DNA from: Chloroflexota bacterium
Lineage (GTDB): Bacteria; Chloroflexota; UBA5177
DNA: 58,571 nt
Direction: 5' to 3'
NCBI GenBank assembly: GCA_025966365.1
Contig: JAICWV010000004.1
Location: 1 to 58,571 of the forward strand
The notes under the pieces are model-generated. The model saw nothing but the letters and a program-made list of their open reading frames with translations, was not told where the DNA came from and ran no database searches. Shown here in pieces: positions 9,139 to 18,111 of this stretch; the stretch's first letter is position 1; each line of letters begins with the position of its first letter. Made by a program: the position numbers and the translations under genes.

Positions 9139-9462
9139 TCAGTCGCCGTCCGGGCCGAATCTGCTCGGGGCCGGCGCAGGAACTTTGACGTCCGCAGGAC
9201 CCGTCACATAGGTCTGGCAGGCTTGCCGCAGGCGTCCGGCCTCGCGCCCCAGGCGCTCGCGCTCGGTAGCCGAGACCGGGGACAGATACTCCTGGCCCTC
9301 GACCACTTCGATGCGGCAAGAGGTGCAGAAGCCGTGGCCGCCGCAGATGTGCCGGTGCTCGATTCCGGCGGCGAGGATCGCGTCCAGGAGCCGGGCGCCT
9401 GCCCGGGTGGTGATCTCCGTCTCCCCGTAGTGAAAGGTGATCTCTCGATCTCGGTCAGACAT
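9139..9462 (-). CDS. Plant-type [2Fe-2S] ferredoxin
   Basis: 107 aa. Cys40, Cys46, Cys49 and Cys82 form the C-x5-C-x2-C...C pattern (ICGGHGFCTSC ... RQACQ) of plant-type or adrenodoxin-like 2Fe-2S ferredoxins. It is probably a soluble electron carrier; the partner is unknown. ATG 9462 (MSDRDREITF) is chosen because the earlier in-frame ATG would add an unconserved tail inside cca. It overlaps the cca stop by 8 nt, so it is likely translated from the same message. Confidence 0.9.
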   Translation of the reverse strand: MSDRDREITFHYGETEITTRAGARLLDAILAAGIEHRHICGGHGFCTSCRIEVVEGQEYLSPVSATERERLGREAGRLRQACQTYVTGPADVKVPAPAPSRFGPDGD

Positions 9463-10852
9463 CACGCGCGACCAGTGCGTCCGCGATCCGCCAGGCGCGC
9501 TCCCGGTCATCGGGACTTAGCTCGCCGTCGATCACCGCGTTCTCCAGCGCTGACTTGATCTTGCCGATCCAGGGCCCAGGCTGCCGCTGGTAGCGAGACA
9601 TGAGGTCGTTACCGGTGAGAGGGCTTCGCATGCGCGTGATCTCCTCGTTCTGGTTCCTCTGAATGCGTGCTTCCAGCTCATCAAACTTTGGCGCATTGTG
9701 GGCCGGTTCGCCAAGGGTATGACCGGCAGCATCCGCCCGCGCCAGCATGATCGCCTCCGCCGTCCGTGTGCCCAGGCGCAGCATGAGCCTCCGTACGGCT
9801 CCGTCGGTCCAATCCGCGGTGTAGGAGTGGAGCTGCATATGGGTTTCGACCAGGAGCACCACCGCGTCGATGACGTCGCCGCTGTAGCGGAGGTCGGACA
9901 GGATCTGGCGCGCCATTCCCGCCCCAACCTCCTCATGGTGGAAGAAGCGGGGACGTCCGCTGGGCTCGTGCGTTCTCGTGGCCGGTTTGGCGATGTCATG
10001 CAGGACGGCTGCCCAGCGCAGCGCCAGGGTCGGAGGGACAGCGTCTACGACTTGAAGGGTGTGATCCCAGAGGGAAAGGGGGTGCCGCGGCCCGTGATCC
10101 GTCATCTGCGTCAGGGGTATAAGTCCCGGAACCGAGGCCGGCAGGAGGCCCGATTCCCGCAGCAGCGTCAGGGCGCGAGACGGCCGCGAGCCCTCCAGCA
10201 TTCGTGTGTACTCGTCCCGGATACGCTCGCGGGAGACCGAGGAGAGCGCTCCCGCCGTCTCGGCTATGGCTCGCCAGGTCTCGGCCTCGATGGTGAACCC
10301 GAGGCGAGCCGCAAATCGCACCCCCCGGAGCAGCCGGAGCGGGTCTTCCTGGAAGCGCTCGAACGGATCTCCGACTGCTCGCAGGATGCCGGCCGAGAGG
10401 TCAGCCTCTCCTCCCAGCGGGTCCAGAAGGGTCCCATCCCGGGGATTTCGCGCCATGGCGTTGATGGTGAAATCACGGCGGGAGAGGTCCTGAAGCAGGG
10501 TCGTGCCGAACTCCACGTCCGGCTTGCGCGAGCCCGGCTCATACATCTCTTTGCTGCGATAGGTCGTGATCTCCGCCACCCGATCGCCGATACGTACCCC
10601 AATGGTGCCGTACTTCTCGCCCACGCGATAGGGGCTGCCCAGCCCCAGCCGCTCGGCGATCTCGACCGTCGTGCGTGGACGGGCGGACGTGGCGAAATCC
10701 AGATCGAGGTCTTGCTCTCCCAGCAACGCGTCGCGTATGGCCCCGCCCACCAGAAAGAGCTCTTCGCCCGCGTCGGCGAAGGCCCGAGCGAGTGTTTCGA
10801 CGATGGCAGCGCGGTCCGAGGAAGGTGGGAGGGTAGGGTTGGAGTTAGCCAT
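9455..10852 (-). CDS. cca: CCA tRNA nucleotidyltransferase / poly(A) polymerase family with HD domain
   Basis: About 465 aa. The nucleotidyltransferase core has FLVGGAIRDALLGEQDLDLDF, with the GG and DxD signatures that bind NTP and metal, followed by NAMARNPRDG and the RNA-binding helices. The C-terminal half carries an HD domain (RWAAVLHDIAKP). It adds or repairs the 3' CCA end of tRNA, although closely related poly(A) polymerases look alike. Start ATG 10852 (MANSNPTL) follows GAGGG; an ATG at 10939 would add a tail across the promoter. It is divergent from nrdR with an NrdR-box-like palindrome between. Confidence 0.9.
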   Translation of the reverse strand: MANSNPTLPPSSDRAAIVETLARAFADAGEELFLVGGAIRDALLGEQDLDLDFATSARPRTTVEIAERLGLGSPYRVGEKYGTIGVRIGDRVAEITTYRSKEMYEPGSRKPDVEFGTTLLQDLSRRDFTINAMARNPRDGTLLDPLGGEADLSAGILRAVGDPFERFQEDPLRLLRGVRFAARLGFTIEAETWRAIAETAGALSSVSRERIRDEYTRMLEGSRPSRALTLLRESGLLPASVPGLIPLTQMTDHGPRHPLSLWDHTLQVVDAVPPTLALRWAAVLHDIAKPATRTHEPSGRPRFFHHEEVGAGMARQILSDLRYSGDVIDAVVLLVETHMQLHSYTADWTDGAVRRLMLRLGTRTAEAIMLARADAAGHTLGEPAHNAPKFDELEARIQRNQNEEITRMRSPLTGNDLMSRYQRQPGPWIGKIKSALENAVIDGELSPDDRERAWRIADALVARDV

Positions 10853-10887
10853 GGTGATGCGCGTCCCTCTTTGACGCAGGTTTGGTG

Positions 10888-10903
10888 CCACTATATCTAG
10901 TGC
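10888..10903. promoter_or_regulatory. NrdR-box-like operator
   Basis: CCACTATATCTAGTGC matches the consensus ACACWATATATWGTGT at 13 of 16 positions by eye. It overlaps the minus-strand TATAGT (10890-10895), which with CTGGCA 17 nt upstream forms the likely cca promoter. It is 60 nt upstream of nrdR itself. A second copy about one to three helical turns away, usual for NrdR sites, is not clear; ACCGTATAATCGTG is at best half a site. Confidence 0.55.
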
Positions 10904-10924
10904 CCCGGCGCATGCCAGATACCG

Positions 10925-10930
10925 TATAAT
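10925..10930 (+). promoter_or_regulatory. -10 element of the nrdR operon
   Basis: A perfect TATAAT lies 33 nt upstream of the nrdR ATG. No convincing -35 is seen at 16-18 nt, so activation or an extended contact may be needed. Confidence 0.45.
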
Positions 10931-10963
10931 CGTGCGCATTTACATAATGCCGGAAGGACGAGG

Positions 10964-11434
10964 ATGAGGTGCCCTTTCTGCGGGTATAAGGACTCGCGTG
11001 TCGTCGATTCGAGAGATATCGAGAGCGGAGAGAGCATTCGACGGCGGCGAGAGTGTCCTGAGTGCGGGCAGCGCTTTAGCACCTACGAGCGCGTGGCGTT
11101 GAGCCTGCAAGTCGCCAAGCGCGACGGGCGGCGTGAAGAATTCGACCGGCAGAAGCTGATCAACAGCATCTGGAAGGCATGTGAGAAGCGCGATCTCTCG
11201 GTGGATACGGTTGAGAGCATAGCCCGCACCATCGAGCACAAGATACATCGAATGGGTACCTCCGAAGTCCCCAGCACCGTCATCGGTGAATACGTGATGG
11301 ATTCGCTACGGGACATCGACGAAGTGGCTTATATACGGTTCGCCAGCGTGTACAAGTCTTTCGCCGACCTGGACGAGATGCGGGCCGAGATGGAGCGTCT
11401 TGCGGCCCGCCCGGTTTCCGAGCCGCTTCAGTAA
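10964..11434 (+). CDS. nrdR: Transcriptional repressor NrdR
   Basis: 156 aa, the usual length. The N-terminal zinc ribbon uses Cys3, Cys6, Cys31 and Cys34 (MRCPFCGY ... CPECGQRF), followed by an ATP-cone from about residue 48 (LQVAKRDGRREEFDRQKL). NrdR senses ATP/dATP and represses ribonucleotide reductase genes. GAAGGACGAGG precedes the ATG. It is the first gene of a run reaching hisS, and a NrdR-box-like palindrome lies upstream, suggesting autoregulation or control of cca. Confidence 0.96.
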   Translation: MRCPFCGYKDSRVVDSRDIESGESIRRRRECPECGQRFSTYERVALSLQVAKRDGRREEFDRQKLINSIWKACEKRDLSVDTVESIARTIEHKIHRMGTSEVPSTVIGEYVMDSLRDIDEVAYIRFASVYKSFADLDEMRAEMERLAARPVSEPLQ

Positions 11435-11443
11435 CATACAGAC

Positions 11444-12229
11444 GTGCCCCTTTCGCCCTTCCGATTTTCGTCCCCGTCCGTGGTCTCCCATATGGTCACG
11501 GGCCGCCATGGCGGGGTCAGCTCCGGCGCCTACGCCACCCTTAATCTGGGATACGCTACCGCCGATGAAGAAGGGCGCGTTGCCGCCAACCGAGACATCG
11601 TTCGCGATGCCATGGACATCGATCCAGAGCAGTTGATGGTTGCCTGGCTCACCCACGGCACCGAGGTGGCGGTCTTCCGGCAGGACAATCCGGCTGGGTG
11701 GCCGGACCGGCACGAGGCGGTGCGGCCGGCCTCGGCTCGAACCGCCCGCGCCTTCAGGGCCGATGCGGCGATCAGCGACGTGCCGGGACTGCGCTTCCTG
11801 CTGACCTTTGCCGACTGCGTGCCGCTGCTCTTCGTGGATCCCGTTCGCGAGGTATGTGGTGCCGCGCATGCCGGCTGGCGAGGTACGGCGGCAGGCATGG
11901 CCTCGGTGGTGGTGTCGGCGCTGCGGCGCGAGTTTGGCTCCCGGCCGGAGGACATCCATGCCGCGATCGGTCCCTCGATCGGCCCCTGCTGCTACGAGGT
12001 CGGTGAGGACGTACCGGCGAGCTTTCACCGCCACGGTCTCGCACCTGTCATGCAGGGGAAACGTCTGGACCTGTGGGAGAGTACTGTGCGCCAGCTCGAC
12101 CGGGCGGGGGTGAAGACGATCGAGGTTGCCGGTCTGTGCACGCGCTGCAATACCGACAGGTTTTTTTCGCATCGCGGTGAGGGCGGGGTGACCGGTCGGT
12201 TTGCTCTGGTGGCAGGTCTGAAGGCATGA
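11444..12229 (+). CDS. pgeF: Peptidoglycan editing factor PgeF (laccase-domain, YfiH family)
   Basis: 261 aa. The metal or catalytic triad of the family is visible: His71 in LTHGTEV, Cys125 in FADCVPLL, and His142 in AHAGWRGT. The C-terminal CTRCNTDRFFSHRGEG is also conserved. Homologues remove wrongly built UDP-MurNAc-L-Ser, and the same fold shows purine nucleoside phosphorylase or polyphenol oxidase activity in vitro. Start is GTG 9 nt after the nrdR stop. It overlaps yggS by 4 nt, the common pgeF-yggS pairing. Confidence 0.92.
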   Translation: MPLSPFRFSSPSVVSHMVTGRHGGVSSGAYATLNLGYATADEEGRVAANRDIVRDAMDIDPEQLMVAWLTHGTEVAVFRQDNPAGWPDRHEAVRPASARTARAFRADAAISDVPGLRFLLTFADCVPLLFVDPVREVCGAAHAGWRGTAAGMASVVVSALRREFGSRPEDIHAAIGPSIGPCCYEVGEDVPASFHRHGLAPVMQGKRLDLWESTVRQLDRAGVKTIEVAGLCTRCNTDRFFSHRGEGGVTGRFALVAGLKA

Positions 12230-12927
12230 GTATCGCCGAGAATCTGACGCGCGTGCGTGCCAGGATCGAAGCGGCCGAGGCCGGTCGGGGAGGTAGCGGC
12301 GGCGTGACCCTGGTGGCGGTTAGCAAGACTGTCTGCCCGGAGCGTATTGCCGAAGCGTTCGAGGCCGGGCAGCGCGTCTTTGGGGAGAATCGCGTGCAGG
12401 AGGCAGTGCCCAAGATCGCCCGCCTCTCACCGCAGATGCCGGGAGCGGAGTGGCACCTTATCGGTCACTTGCAGAGCAACAAGGCGCGCGCCGCCGCCGA
12501 ATCCTTCTCGGTTATCGAGTCAATCGACTCGACGGCGCTGGCACGTCGGCTAGACGTCATGGCAGCAGCAGCAGGGCGGACACTGCCGGTGCTGATCGAG
12601 ATCAATGTGGCGGGTGAGGACAGTAAGCATGGCTTCTCACCGTCCGATTTCCGTTCCTCGGTGGAGGCCCTGTTGATGCTGGACCATCTCGAGATGCGGG
12701 GTCTCATGACCGTGGCGCCACTGACGTCTGATCCGCGGGAACTACGGCCGGTTTTCCGTCAGCTACGAGAACTCCGGAACTGGGCGAGAGACTCGTTCCC
12801 CGGAACCGGCTTTCGCGAGCTTTCCATGGGGATGAGTGGGGACTTTGAGGTGGCCATTCAAGAGGGTTCTACAATGGTCCGGATTGGACGGGCCATTTTT
12901 GGTGAGCGGCCCATGGTGACGCAGTGA
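12226..12927 (+). CDS. yggS: YggS/PROSC family PLP homeostasis protein
   Basis: 233 aa. A single PLP-binding TIM barrel with no C-terminal racemase domain. The PLP lysine is Lys34 in LVAVSKTV; GENRVQEA and the phosphate-binding LSMGMSGDFEVA region near the C-terminus are typical. It regulates pyridoxal phosphate supply and has no known catalytic reaction. It overlaps both neighbours by 4 nt (ATGA and GTGA). Confidence 0.95.
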   Translation: MSIAENLTRVRARIEAAEAGRGGSGGVTLVAVSKTVCPERIAEAFEAGQRVFGENRVQEAVPKIARLSPQMPGAEWHLIGHLQSNKARAAAESFSVIESIDSTALARRLDVMAAAAGRTLPVLIEINVAGEDSKHGFSPSDFRSSVEALLMLDHLEMRGLMTVAPLTSDPRELRPVFRQLRELRNWARDSFPGTGFRELSMGMSGDFEVAIQEGSTMVRIGRAIFGERPMVTQ

Positions 12928-13196
12928 TTTTCTACGTTTTTGCAAATTTCATCAGTATTCTGGCTACCACGTTGACGTTCGCGATCATCATCCGCGCCCT
13001 GATGAGCTGGTTTGCTCCCACCGGGGCGGGGGCCGCGTCGCGCTTCCTCCTGGACATCACGGAGCCCGTTCTGGCACCCATCCGGCGCGTTCTCCCGCCG
13101 GTTGGCGGCTGGGATTTTTCGCCGATTCTCGCCATCGTCGTGATCCAGGTTGTCAGCCAGCTTTTGGTGCAGTCGCTCCTCCACACGGGTGCCTGA
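12924..13196 (+). CDS. YggT family integral membrane protein
   Basis: 90 aa with two predicted transmembrane segments (about 1-25 and 60-84) and the conserved PTGAGAASRFLLDITEPVLA stretch followed by PIRRVLPP. YggT proteins are linked to osmotic or cell-division functions, but no mechanism is established. Starts at GTG overlapping yggS by 4 nt and overlaps the following DUF167 gene by 8 nt. Confidence 0.9.
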   Translation: MIFYVFANFISILATTLTFAIIIRALMSWFAPTGAGAASRFLLDITEPVLAPIRRVLPPVGGWDFSPILAIVVIQVVSQLLVQSLLHTGA

Positions 13197-13467
13197 TACC
13201 CGTCTCCACCTCGTGGTTGTGCCCGGGGCCCCGGCCAATACTGTATCCCGGGGTGATGATGAGACATATCGGGTTCGGGTGGCCGCACCTGCCAGAGACG
13301 GCAAGGCGAATCGAGAGCTGATTCGCTACCTGGCCGAGGTGCTCGACGTCCCCAAGTCCGCGCTATCACTCATGCGCGGAGAGGCAAGCCGCCGCAAAGT
13401 GGTAGTAGTGTCCAGTCTGGATTCGGCGGAGACGGCTCGAAGACTGGACGCGGCAGCGTCAGGCTAG
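13189..13467 (+). CDS. DUF167 (YggU) family protein
   Basis: 92 aa. Family signature APARDGKANRELIRYLAE, followed by the Arg-rich LMRGEASRRKVV element. Its biochemical role is not known. GTG 13189 (VPDTRLHLVV) is chosen because it gives the normal length and overlaps yggT by 8 nt; a start at 13150 would sit inside yggT. It ends 8 nt before hisS. Confidence 0.88.
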   Translation: MPDTRLHLVVVPGAPANTVSRGDDETYRVRVAAPARDGKANRELIRYLAEVLDVPKSALSLMRGEASRRKVVVVSSLDSAETARRLDAAASG

Positions 13468-13475
13468 ACTGGTCC

Positions 13476-14738
13476 ATGGCTCGATTCAGTACACCGCGAG
13501 GGACACACGACATTTTGCCGGCCGACTGGCCGTTCTGGCGCTTCGTGGCCGGCCACGCTGAGCAGGCAGCGCAGCTATTTGGCTATCAGCGGATTGAAAC
13601 GCCCATTCTGGGTCCCACGGAGCTTTTCCTTCGCACCAGTGGTGAGGGATCGGACATCGTGGACAAGGAGATGTACACGTTCGAGGACCGCGGGGGCGAC
13701 AGCCTCGCCCTGCGTCCTGAAGGAACCGCACCCGCTGTCCGCGCCTACCTCGAGCACGGGATGGCGCGGCTATCGCAGCCGGTCAAGCTGTTTTACATCG
13801 AGCCCATGTTTCGCTACGACCGGCCGGCGCGGGGGCGCTTCCGCGAGCACCATCAGTTCGGCTGTGAGGCGATCGGCTCCGAGGATCCGTACGTGGACGT
13901 GGAGATCATCGCCCTCCTGGCCCAGCTATACCGCCGCGTCGGTCTGCGAGACATCTCCCTGCACATCAACAGCATCGGCTGCCGGGAGTGCCGGCCCCAC
14001 TACGTGGAGGAGTTGGTGCGCCACCTGGAGGCGAATCGGGAGGATCTGGCGGAGCGTGACCTGGAGCGCTTGCAGACGAATCCCCTGCGCGTCCTGGACA
14101 GCAAAGAGCAGCAATCGCAGGCCGTCATCGAAGAGGCTCCGAGCATCCTGGACTGGCTCTGCGAGGACTGCCGGGAGCACTGGAAACGAGTTCAGCACGG
14201 ACTCACACTGATCGATCAGCCCTTTGTGGTCGACCCTCGCCTCGTGCGCGGCCTGGACTACTACACGCGGACTGCCTTCGAGTTCCTGGCTGATACCGAC
14301 GGCTCTTGGCTCGCCGTTGGCGCAGGAGGGCGGTACGACGGACTGGCGGAGGCGATCGGTGGTCCCCCTGTGCCTGGTATCGGATTTGGAATGGGTGTGG
14401 AGCGGGTGGTTGCCATGGTCAAGGACAGCGGGGCGGAGATCCCGCAACAGATGGCGCCTGATGTGTTCGTTGCCCACATGGGCGACGATGCCGCCGACCG
14501 GGCCCTGGTGGATGTCATGCGGCTTCGGGACCGCGACATCCCGGCAGTGATGGCGTTCGGGCAGCGCAGTCTCAAGACACAGATGAAGCAAGCAAACGCC
14601 CTCGGCGCACGGAATGCCGCCATTCTCGGAGAGGACGAGATCGCCGGGGGGACAGTAACTGTTCGGTCGCTGACGACTGGCGAGCAGCGGTCAGTGCCCG
14701 AGCACGATCTCGTTCAGGATATTGCCGCCGAGAACTGA
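13476..14738 (+). CDS. hisS: Histidyl-tRNA synthetase
   Basis: 420 aa, normal for a bacterial class II HisRS. Motif 1 region begins GTHDILPADWPFW; motif 2 is FRYDRPARGRFREHHQFGCE; the histidine-A loop is LVRGLDYYTRTAFEF; motif 3 is GIGFGMGVERVVAM. The C-terminal anticodon-binding domain starts near residue 325. It charges tRNA-His. The gene ends 5 nt from the convergent L,D-transpeptidase gene, leaving no room for a terminator. Confidence 0.97.
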   Translation: MARFSTPRGTHDILPADWPFWRFVAGHAEQAAQLFGYQRIETPILGPTELFLRTSGEGSDIVDKEMYTFEDRGGDSLALRPEGTAPAVRAYLEHGMARLSQPVKLFYIEPMFRYDRPARGRFREHHQFGCEAIGSEDPYVDVEIIALLAQLYRRVGLRDISLHINSIGCRECRPHYVEELVRHLEANREDLAERDLERLQTNPLRVLDSKEQQSQAVIEEAPSILDWLCEDCREHWKRVQHGLTLIDQPFVVDPRLVRGLDYYTRTAFEFLADTDGSWLAVGAGGRYDGLAEAIGGPPVPGIGFGMGVERVVAMVKDSGAEIPQQMAPDVFVAHMGDDAADRALVDVMRLRDRDIPAVMAFGQRSLKTQMKQANALGARNAAILGEDEIAGGTVTVRSLTTGEQRSVPEHDLVQDIAAEN

Positions 14739-14743
14739 CGGAC

Positions 14744-16246
14744 TCAGTTAACGACGAGGACCCTGGTTCCCATCGGCGTCCAGTTCCAGAGATAGGTCAT
14801 AGCCGCCGGTGGAATGTTCACGCAGCCATGCGAGCCACCGTAATTGGTGCCCGGCTGACCGGGACCGTTAGTTCCGGGGCCGAACGCGGAGCGCCACGGG
14901 GCATCGTGCAGGAAATAGCCGCCGTCGCGGAAGAGCATGGCGTAGCTCATCCAGGACGGCGCATAGTAGTACGGCGACCCAACCGGCCAGGGAGAGATCA
15001 TCTCGTAGGGGTGATATTTGGCCATCACGCTGTAGGTGCCCACGGGCGTGGGCAAGGACGGGTTGCCGGTGGTGACATAGGTCTTGAGGTCAAGGTGCGT
15101 CCCGTTGTACGCATAGAGCGTCTGCTGCGAAAGGACGACGAGGATCTCCTTGCCGCCGTTCGGGTACAGGCGAATGCCGTCCGGACCCAGGGTGGGCGGA
15201 ATCGGATTGAGCCGGATACCGCCGACATTGACATGCGTGAGGTTGTGCGCGTGATCGACCGCGGTCGCCGCGAAAAAGTAGTAGCCGCGCGGCAGCGGGC
15301 TTTTGCCACGCTTCCCGAGCCAGGTGACTGTGACGTCGTGGTTGGGTTGAACCGACTTGAAGTGAAACGTCTGCACCGGGGTCTTGGTGCCCACCCGGTA
15401 CATCTTCAGGCGAACTTGAGCGGGCTCGCTCACCGTGAACTTGAAGCTGGTCGGACCGTCATAGGGATCGAAAGTGGACGGAGGAGTGAGCCAGATGATG
15501 CGCGCCGGCTTGCGATCCAGCTGCATGCGGAAGAAGCCGTTCGCACTCCAGTTACCGGCGTGGTCCTGGGCGCGGACGACCAGGTACCACACCCCATCCG
15601 CCATGTTGGAGAGGCGAGCGCCGGTCGCTGTCGAGATCTTTCCGGCCTTGATGCCATGGGGTTTCCCTCGCTGCAGCGCGTAGGTGTAACCGGCTATTCC
15701 CGAAGCACTGTCGGTGCTGCTCCATCCCACCGTGATGACACGGTTGTGGTACCAGCCGTTGCTTTTCGGATTCGATGGGGAGGTGACGATGGGTTTAGCC
15801 GGTGAGGTCAGATCAGCGCCGAAATCGGTGCCGGACGGTGAAAAGGACACCCACGGGCTGGTATTTCCGGCGTCGTCCGCCACGCGTGCCTGCCAGTGAT
15901 AGGCAGTGCCGTCGCGGAGGTCCGGAACCGGAACCACGGCGCTGCCGGTGGCGGACACCGATGTGCCCTGGGCCGTCACGGTGTTGGTAAAGGCGGTTCC
16001 CACCGGCTCGACCTCGACCTGGGGAGTGACGGCTCCCGCGGATACCGTAACCTGCATGTGCAGATCGATCTTGGTGGACGCAATCCAGGAGCCGGCAGCG
16101 AGTGCGTCGGCGCCGCCTGACTGTGTCATCGAGAGGGCGGTAGGGACGGCAAGCGTGGGAGCGGGGGCGCCCACGGCGGGCCGAGGAAGCGCGACTGAGA
16201 CCAGAGCAACAATCAGAAGCGAGAGAATAATACTCGGACGCCGCAC
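14744..16246 (-). CDS. Secreted L,D-transpeptidase (YkuD) with N-terminal Ig-like repeats
   Basis: 500 aa. A signal peptide covers about residues 1-26. Then come fibronectin/Ig-like beta domains to about residue 345 (GYTYALQRGKPHG, WYLVVRAQDHAGNWS). The YkuD catalytic domain fills the C-terminal 145 residues, with FLHDAPWR and YGGSHGCVNIPPAAM, the nucleophile Cys near 475. It should cross-link peptidoglycan (3-3 bonds) or attach proteins to it, outside the membrane. Start GTG 16246 follows GGAGGGG. A TATACT on the minus strand (16280-16285) may be its -10. Confidence 0.9.
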   Translation of the reverse strand: MRRPSIILSLLIVALVSVALPRPAVGAPAPTLAVPTALSMTQSGGADALAAGSWIASTKIDLHMQVTVSAGAVTPQVEVEPVGTAFTNTVTAQGTSVSATGSAVVPVPDLRDGTAYHWQARVADDAGNTSPWVSFSPSGTDFGADLTSPAKPIVTSPSNPKSNGWYHNRVITVGWSSTDSASGIAGYTYALQRGKPHGIKAGKISTATGARLSNMADGVWYLVVRAQDHAGNWSANGFFRMQLDRKPARIIWLTPPSTFDPYDGPTSFKFTVSEPAQVRLKMYRVGTKTPVQTFHFKSVQPNHDVTVTWLGKRGKSPLPRGYYFFAATAVDHAHNLTHVNVGGIRLNPIPPTLGPDGIRLYPNGGKEILVVLSQQTLYAYNGTHLDLKTYVTTGNPSLPTPVGTYSVMAKYHPYEMISPWPVGSPYYYAPSWMSYAMLFRDGGYFLHDAPWRSAFGPGTNGPGQPGTNYGGSHGCVNIPPAAMTYLWNWTPMGTRVLVVN

Positions 16247-16314
16247 AGACCCCTCCGAATAGGCACATGAAGTGGCATTAGTATACAGATGAACCGCGGG
16301 CCCGCGCGGAGCAC

Positions 16315-17094
16315 TTAAGGGCGGGCCCCTTCCGTCCTCAGCTGATCCAGAAACCGAACGCTTCGCGGTCCTTTCTCCAGCCGGTATTCTATGTACTCTT
16401 GCAGCCGGGCCTCGACCTCCTGGCCGACTTCAAGAGGAAGCTCGGGCAACTGAAGGATTGCGGCCTCGTTCGTCTGGAGATTGCGCAGCACCTTGAGAGC
16501 CTGCACGGAAATAGGCCCCGCTGCCCGATCTTCCGAGGCGCACAACGGGCAGAGCACGCCGCCCATCTTTGGGCTGAAACGGTTGGATACCGGCTCGATC
16601 GCCGTATCGCAGCTTAAACAGCGATGCAGCTGGGGGCGATAGCCCATCAGCCCGAGCAGCTGCACCTCGAACGACCGGATGGACAGCGCCGGATCCTCCG
16701 CTGTTGAGATGCGTCGAAGCGTGGCCACCGTGGTTGCGTAGACCGGGTAGTTTGCCATCTGCTCCACGGTGAAGGCGTCCACCAATTCCGCCACGTAGTG
16801 GGCATACGAGAGACGCACCAGGTCGATGCGCATCGGCGCGAAACTCTCGATGGTTTCAGCCTGGGTGATGATATCGAGCTGGCGGCCGCGCGCGACCAGG
16901 AGATTGCTTCTGGTGAAGAGGTCCAGGTGGCCGGCTTTCCGGCTCTTCGTCCGCCGCACTCCCTTGGCGATAGCTCGGAGCTTCCCAAGTTGCGGGGTAT
17001 ACAGCGTGAGGATGCGGTCCGCCTCACCAAAGTCATACCCCTTGAGCACGATTCCTTCGGTTCGGTAAACGCGGGGAGAGTTACTGTTTGTCAA
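16315..17094 (-). CDS. recO: DNA repair protein RecO
   Basis: About 259 aa. The N-terminal OB fold begins VYRTEGIVLKGYDFGEADRI; the C-terminal half has a four-Cys zinc site (CLSCDTAI and CPLCASED). RecO loads RecA on SSB-coated DNA in the RecFOR pathway. Start is uncertain. TTG 17094 gives the usual family N-terminus, but its Shine-Dalgarno is weak. ATG 17136 adds 14 residues, yet lies next to a likely -10 (TATTAT). Divergent from the PP2C gene. Confidence 0.93.
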   Translation of the reverse strand: MTNSNSPRVYRTEGIVLKGYDFGEADRILTLYTPQLGKLRAIAKGVRRTKSRKAGHLDLFTRSNLLVARGRQLDIITQAETIESFAPMRIDLVRLSYAHYVAELVDAFTVEQMANYPVYATTVATLRRISTAEDPALSIRSFEVQLLGLMGYRPQLHRCLSCDTAIEPVSNRFSPKMGGVLCPLCASEDRAAGPISVQALKVLRNLQTNEAAILQLPELPLEVGQEVEARLQEYIEYRLEKGPRSVRFLDQLRTEGARP

Positions 17095-17236
17095 GGCTTT
17101 TCTTGGCTTGATGAAGGCAAAAATGTCGCCCCTCATAATACCATATCGGCGTACCGCGAATCGGCCGATATCCGCCGTTCCCGGGTAGTTCCGGTCGAGT
17201 GGCACAATGAGCGAGCGTGCAGTGGAGAGGAGAACG

Positions 17237-18079
17237 GTGACCGACGTGGATGTTGCCTGTCGAACCGACATCGGCAACCACCATCGAGTGAATCAGGATG
17301 CAGGGGGTGCCTGGGCCTTCGCCCGGGCGGATGGCGAGGGAGCTGCCCTGCTGGTGGTCGCTGACGGAGTCAGCGCCGGCCGGCACAGCGAGGAGGCCAG
17401 CCGGCTGGCCGTAACGATCCTCCGTGACCGGCTGGCTCCGGTGCTGGAGGCGCCCGCGATCGATCTGCACGAGTCCCGTGGATCGCTGGTACGAGCGATC
17501 GAGGCGGCAAACGCGCTGATTGCTCAACGGCCGCACACTGAGGTGACGAGCGCCGATTCGACCACGGTTGTGGCCGCCGCCCTCCTGGGCGGCTCGTTGG
17601 TCGGCGCCTGGGTGGGCGACAGCAGGATCTATCTGGTGCGACGGGACAGTGCCACGCGGTTGACGACCGACCATAGCTGGGCGGAAGGAGTTGTCAGCCG
17701 GGGGCTGATGACCGTCGATCAGGCCGCTGCCGATTCCAGGGCGCATGTCATCATGCGCTGGTTGGGTCCCCCGCAGGACCGAGATGTGGGGATCGAAACA
17801 TTCGAGACTGCCGTTGTCGATGGCGACCTGGTTCTCTGTTGCACCGACGGCCTGTACATGTACTTCGCGCCTCCATACGGCTCGGAGGACGAGATAGCGC
17901 ACGTGCTCTCCCAGGAAGCCGAACTCGGACGCGCGCTCGAAACCCTCGTCGAGATCGCCCTTCGCAGGGGCGGCTACGACAATATCACCGTGGCCGCTTT
18001 ACGCGTTTCTGGCGCCACATCCTCCGACCGCATCACCGATGAAGTTCCCATTGTCGATCCCGGAGCACCGTTTGAGTGA
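17237..18079 (+). CDS. PP2C-type Ser/Thr protein phosphatase
   Basis: 280 aa, soluble, single domain. PP2C motifs: CRTDIGNHHRVNQDAGG, LLVVADGVSAGRHSEEAS (metal-binding Asp), WVGDSRIYLVR, and CTDGLYMYF, with GGYDNITVAAL at the end. It should dephosphorylate phospho-Ser/Thr proteins with Mn2+ or Mg2+. Starts at GTG 17237 because GAGG lies 6 nt upstream; ATG 17207 lacks a site. The only kinase seen here is the fusion at the left edge. Convergent with the DehI gene (32-nt gap holding a short GC hairpin). Confidence 0.92.
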   Translation: MTDVDVACRTDIGNHHRVNQDAGGAWAFARADGEGAALLVVADGVSAGRHSEEASRLAVTILRDRLAPVLEAPAIDLHESRGSLVRAIEAANALIAQRPHTEVTSADSTTVVAAALLGGSLVGAWVGDSRIYLVRRDSATRLTTDHSWAEGVVSRGLMTVDQAAADSRAHVIMRWLGPPQDRDVGIETFETAVVDGDLVLCCTDGLYMYFAPPYGSEDEIAHVLSQEAELGRALETLVEIALRRGGYDNITVAALRVSGATSSDRITDEVPIVDPGAPFE

Positions 18080-18111
18080 CCCGTGCCGTACGGGCACGTA
18101 TCGGATTCCCT

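Noticed and set aside
13150-13188. Earlier ATG for the DUF167 gene
   Set aside because: It lies within yggT and lengthens the protein beyond the family's usual N-terminus.
18080-18111. Terminator between PP2C and DehI genes
   Set aside because: CGTGCC/GGCACG hairpin without a T-tract on either strand; too weak to call.
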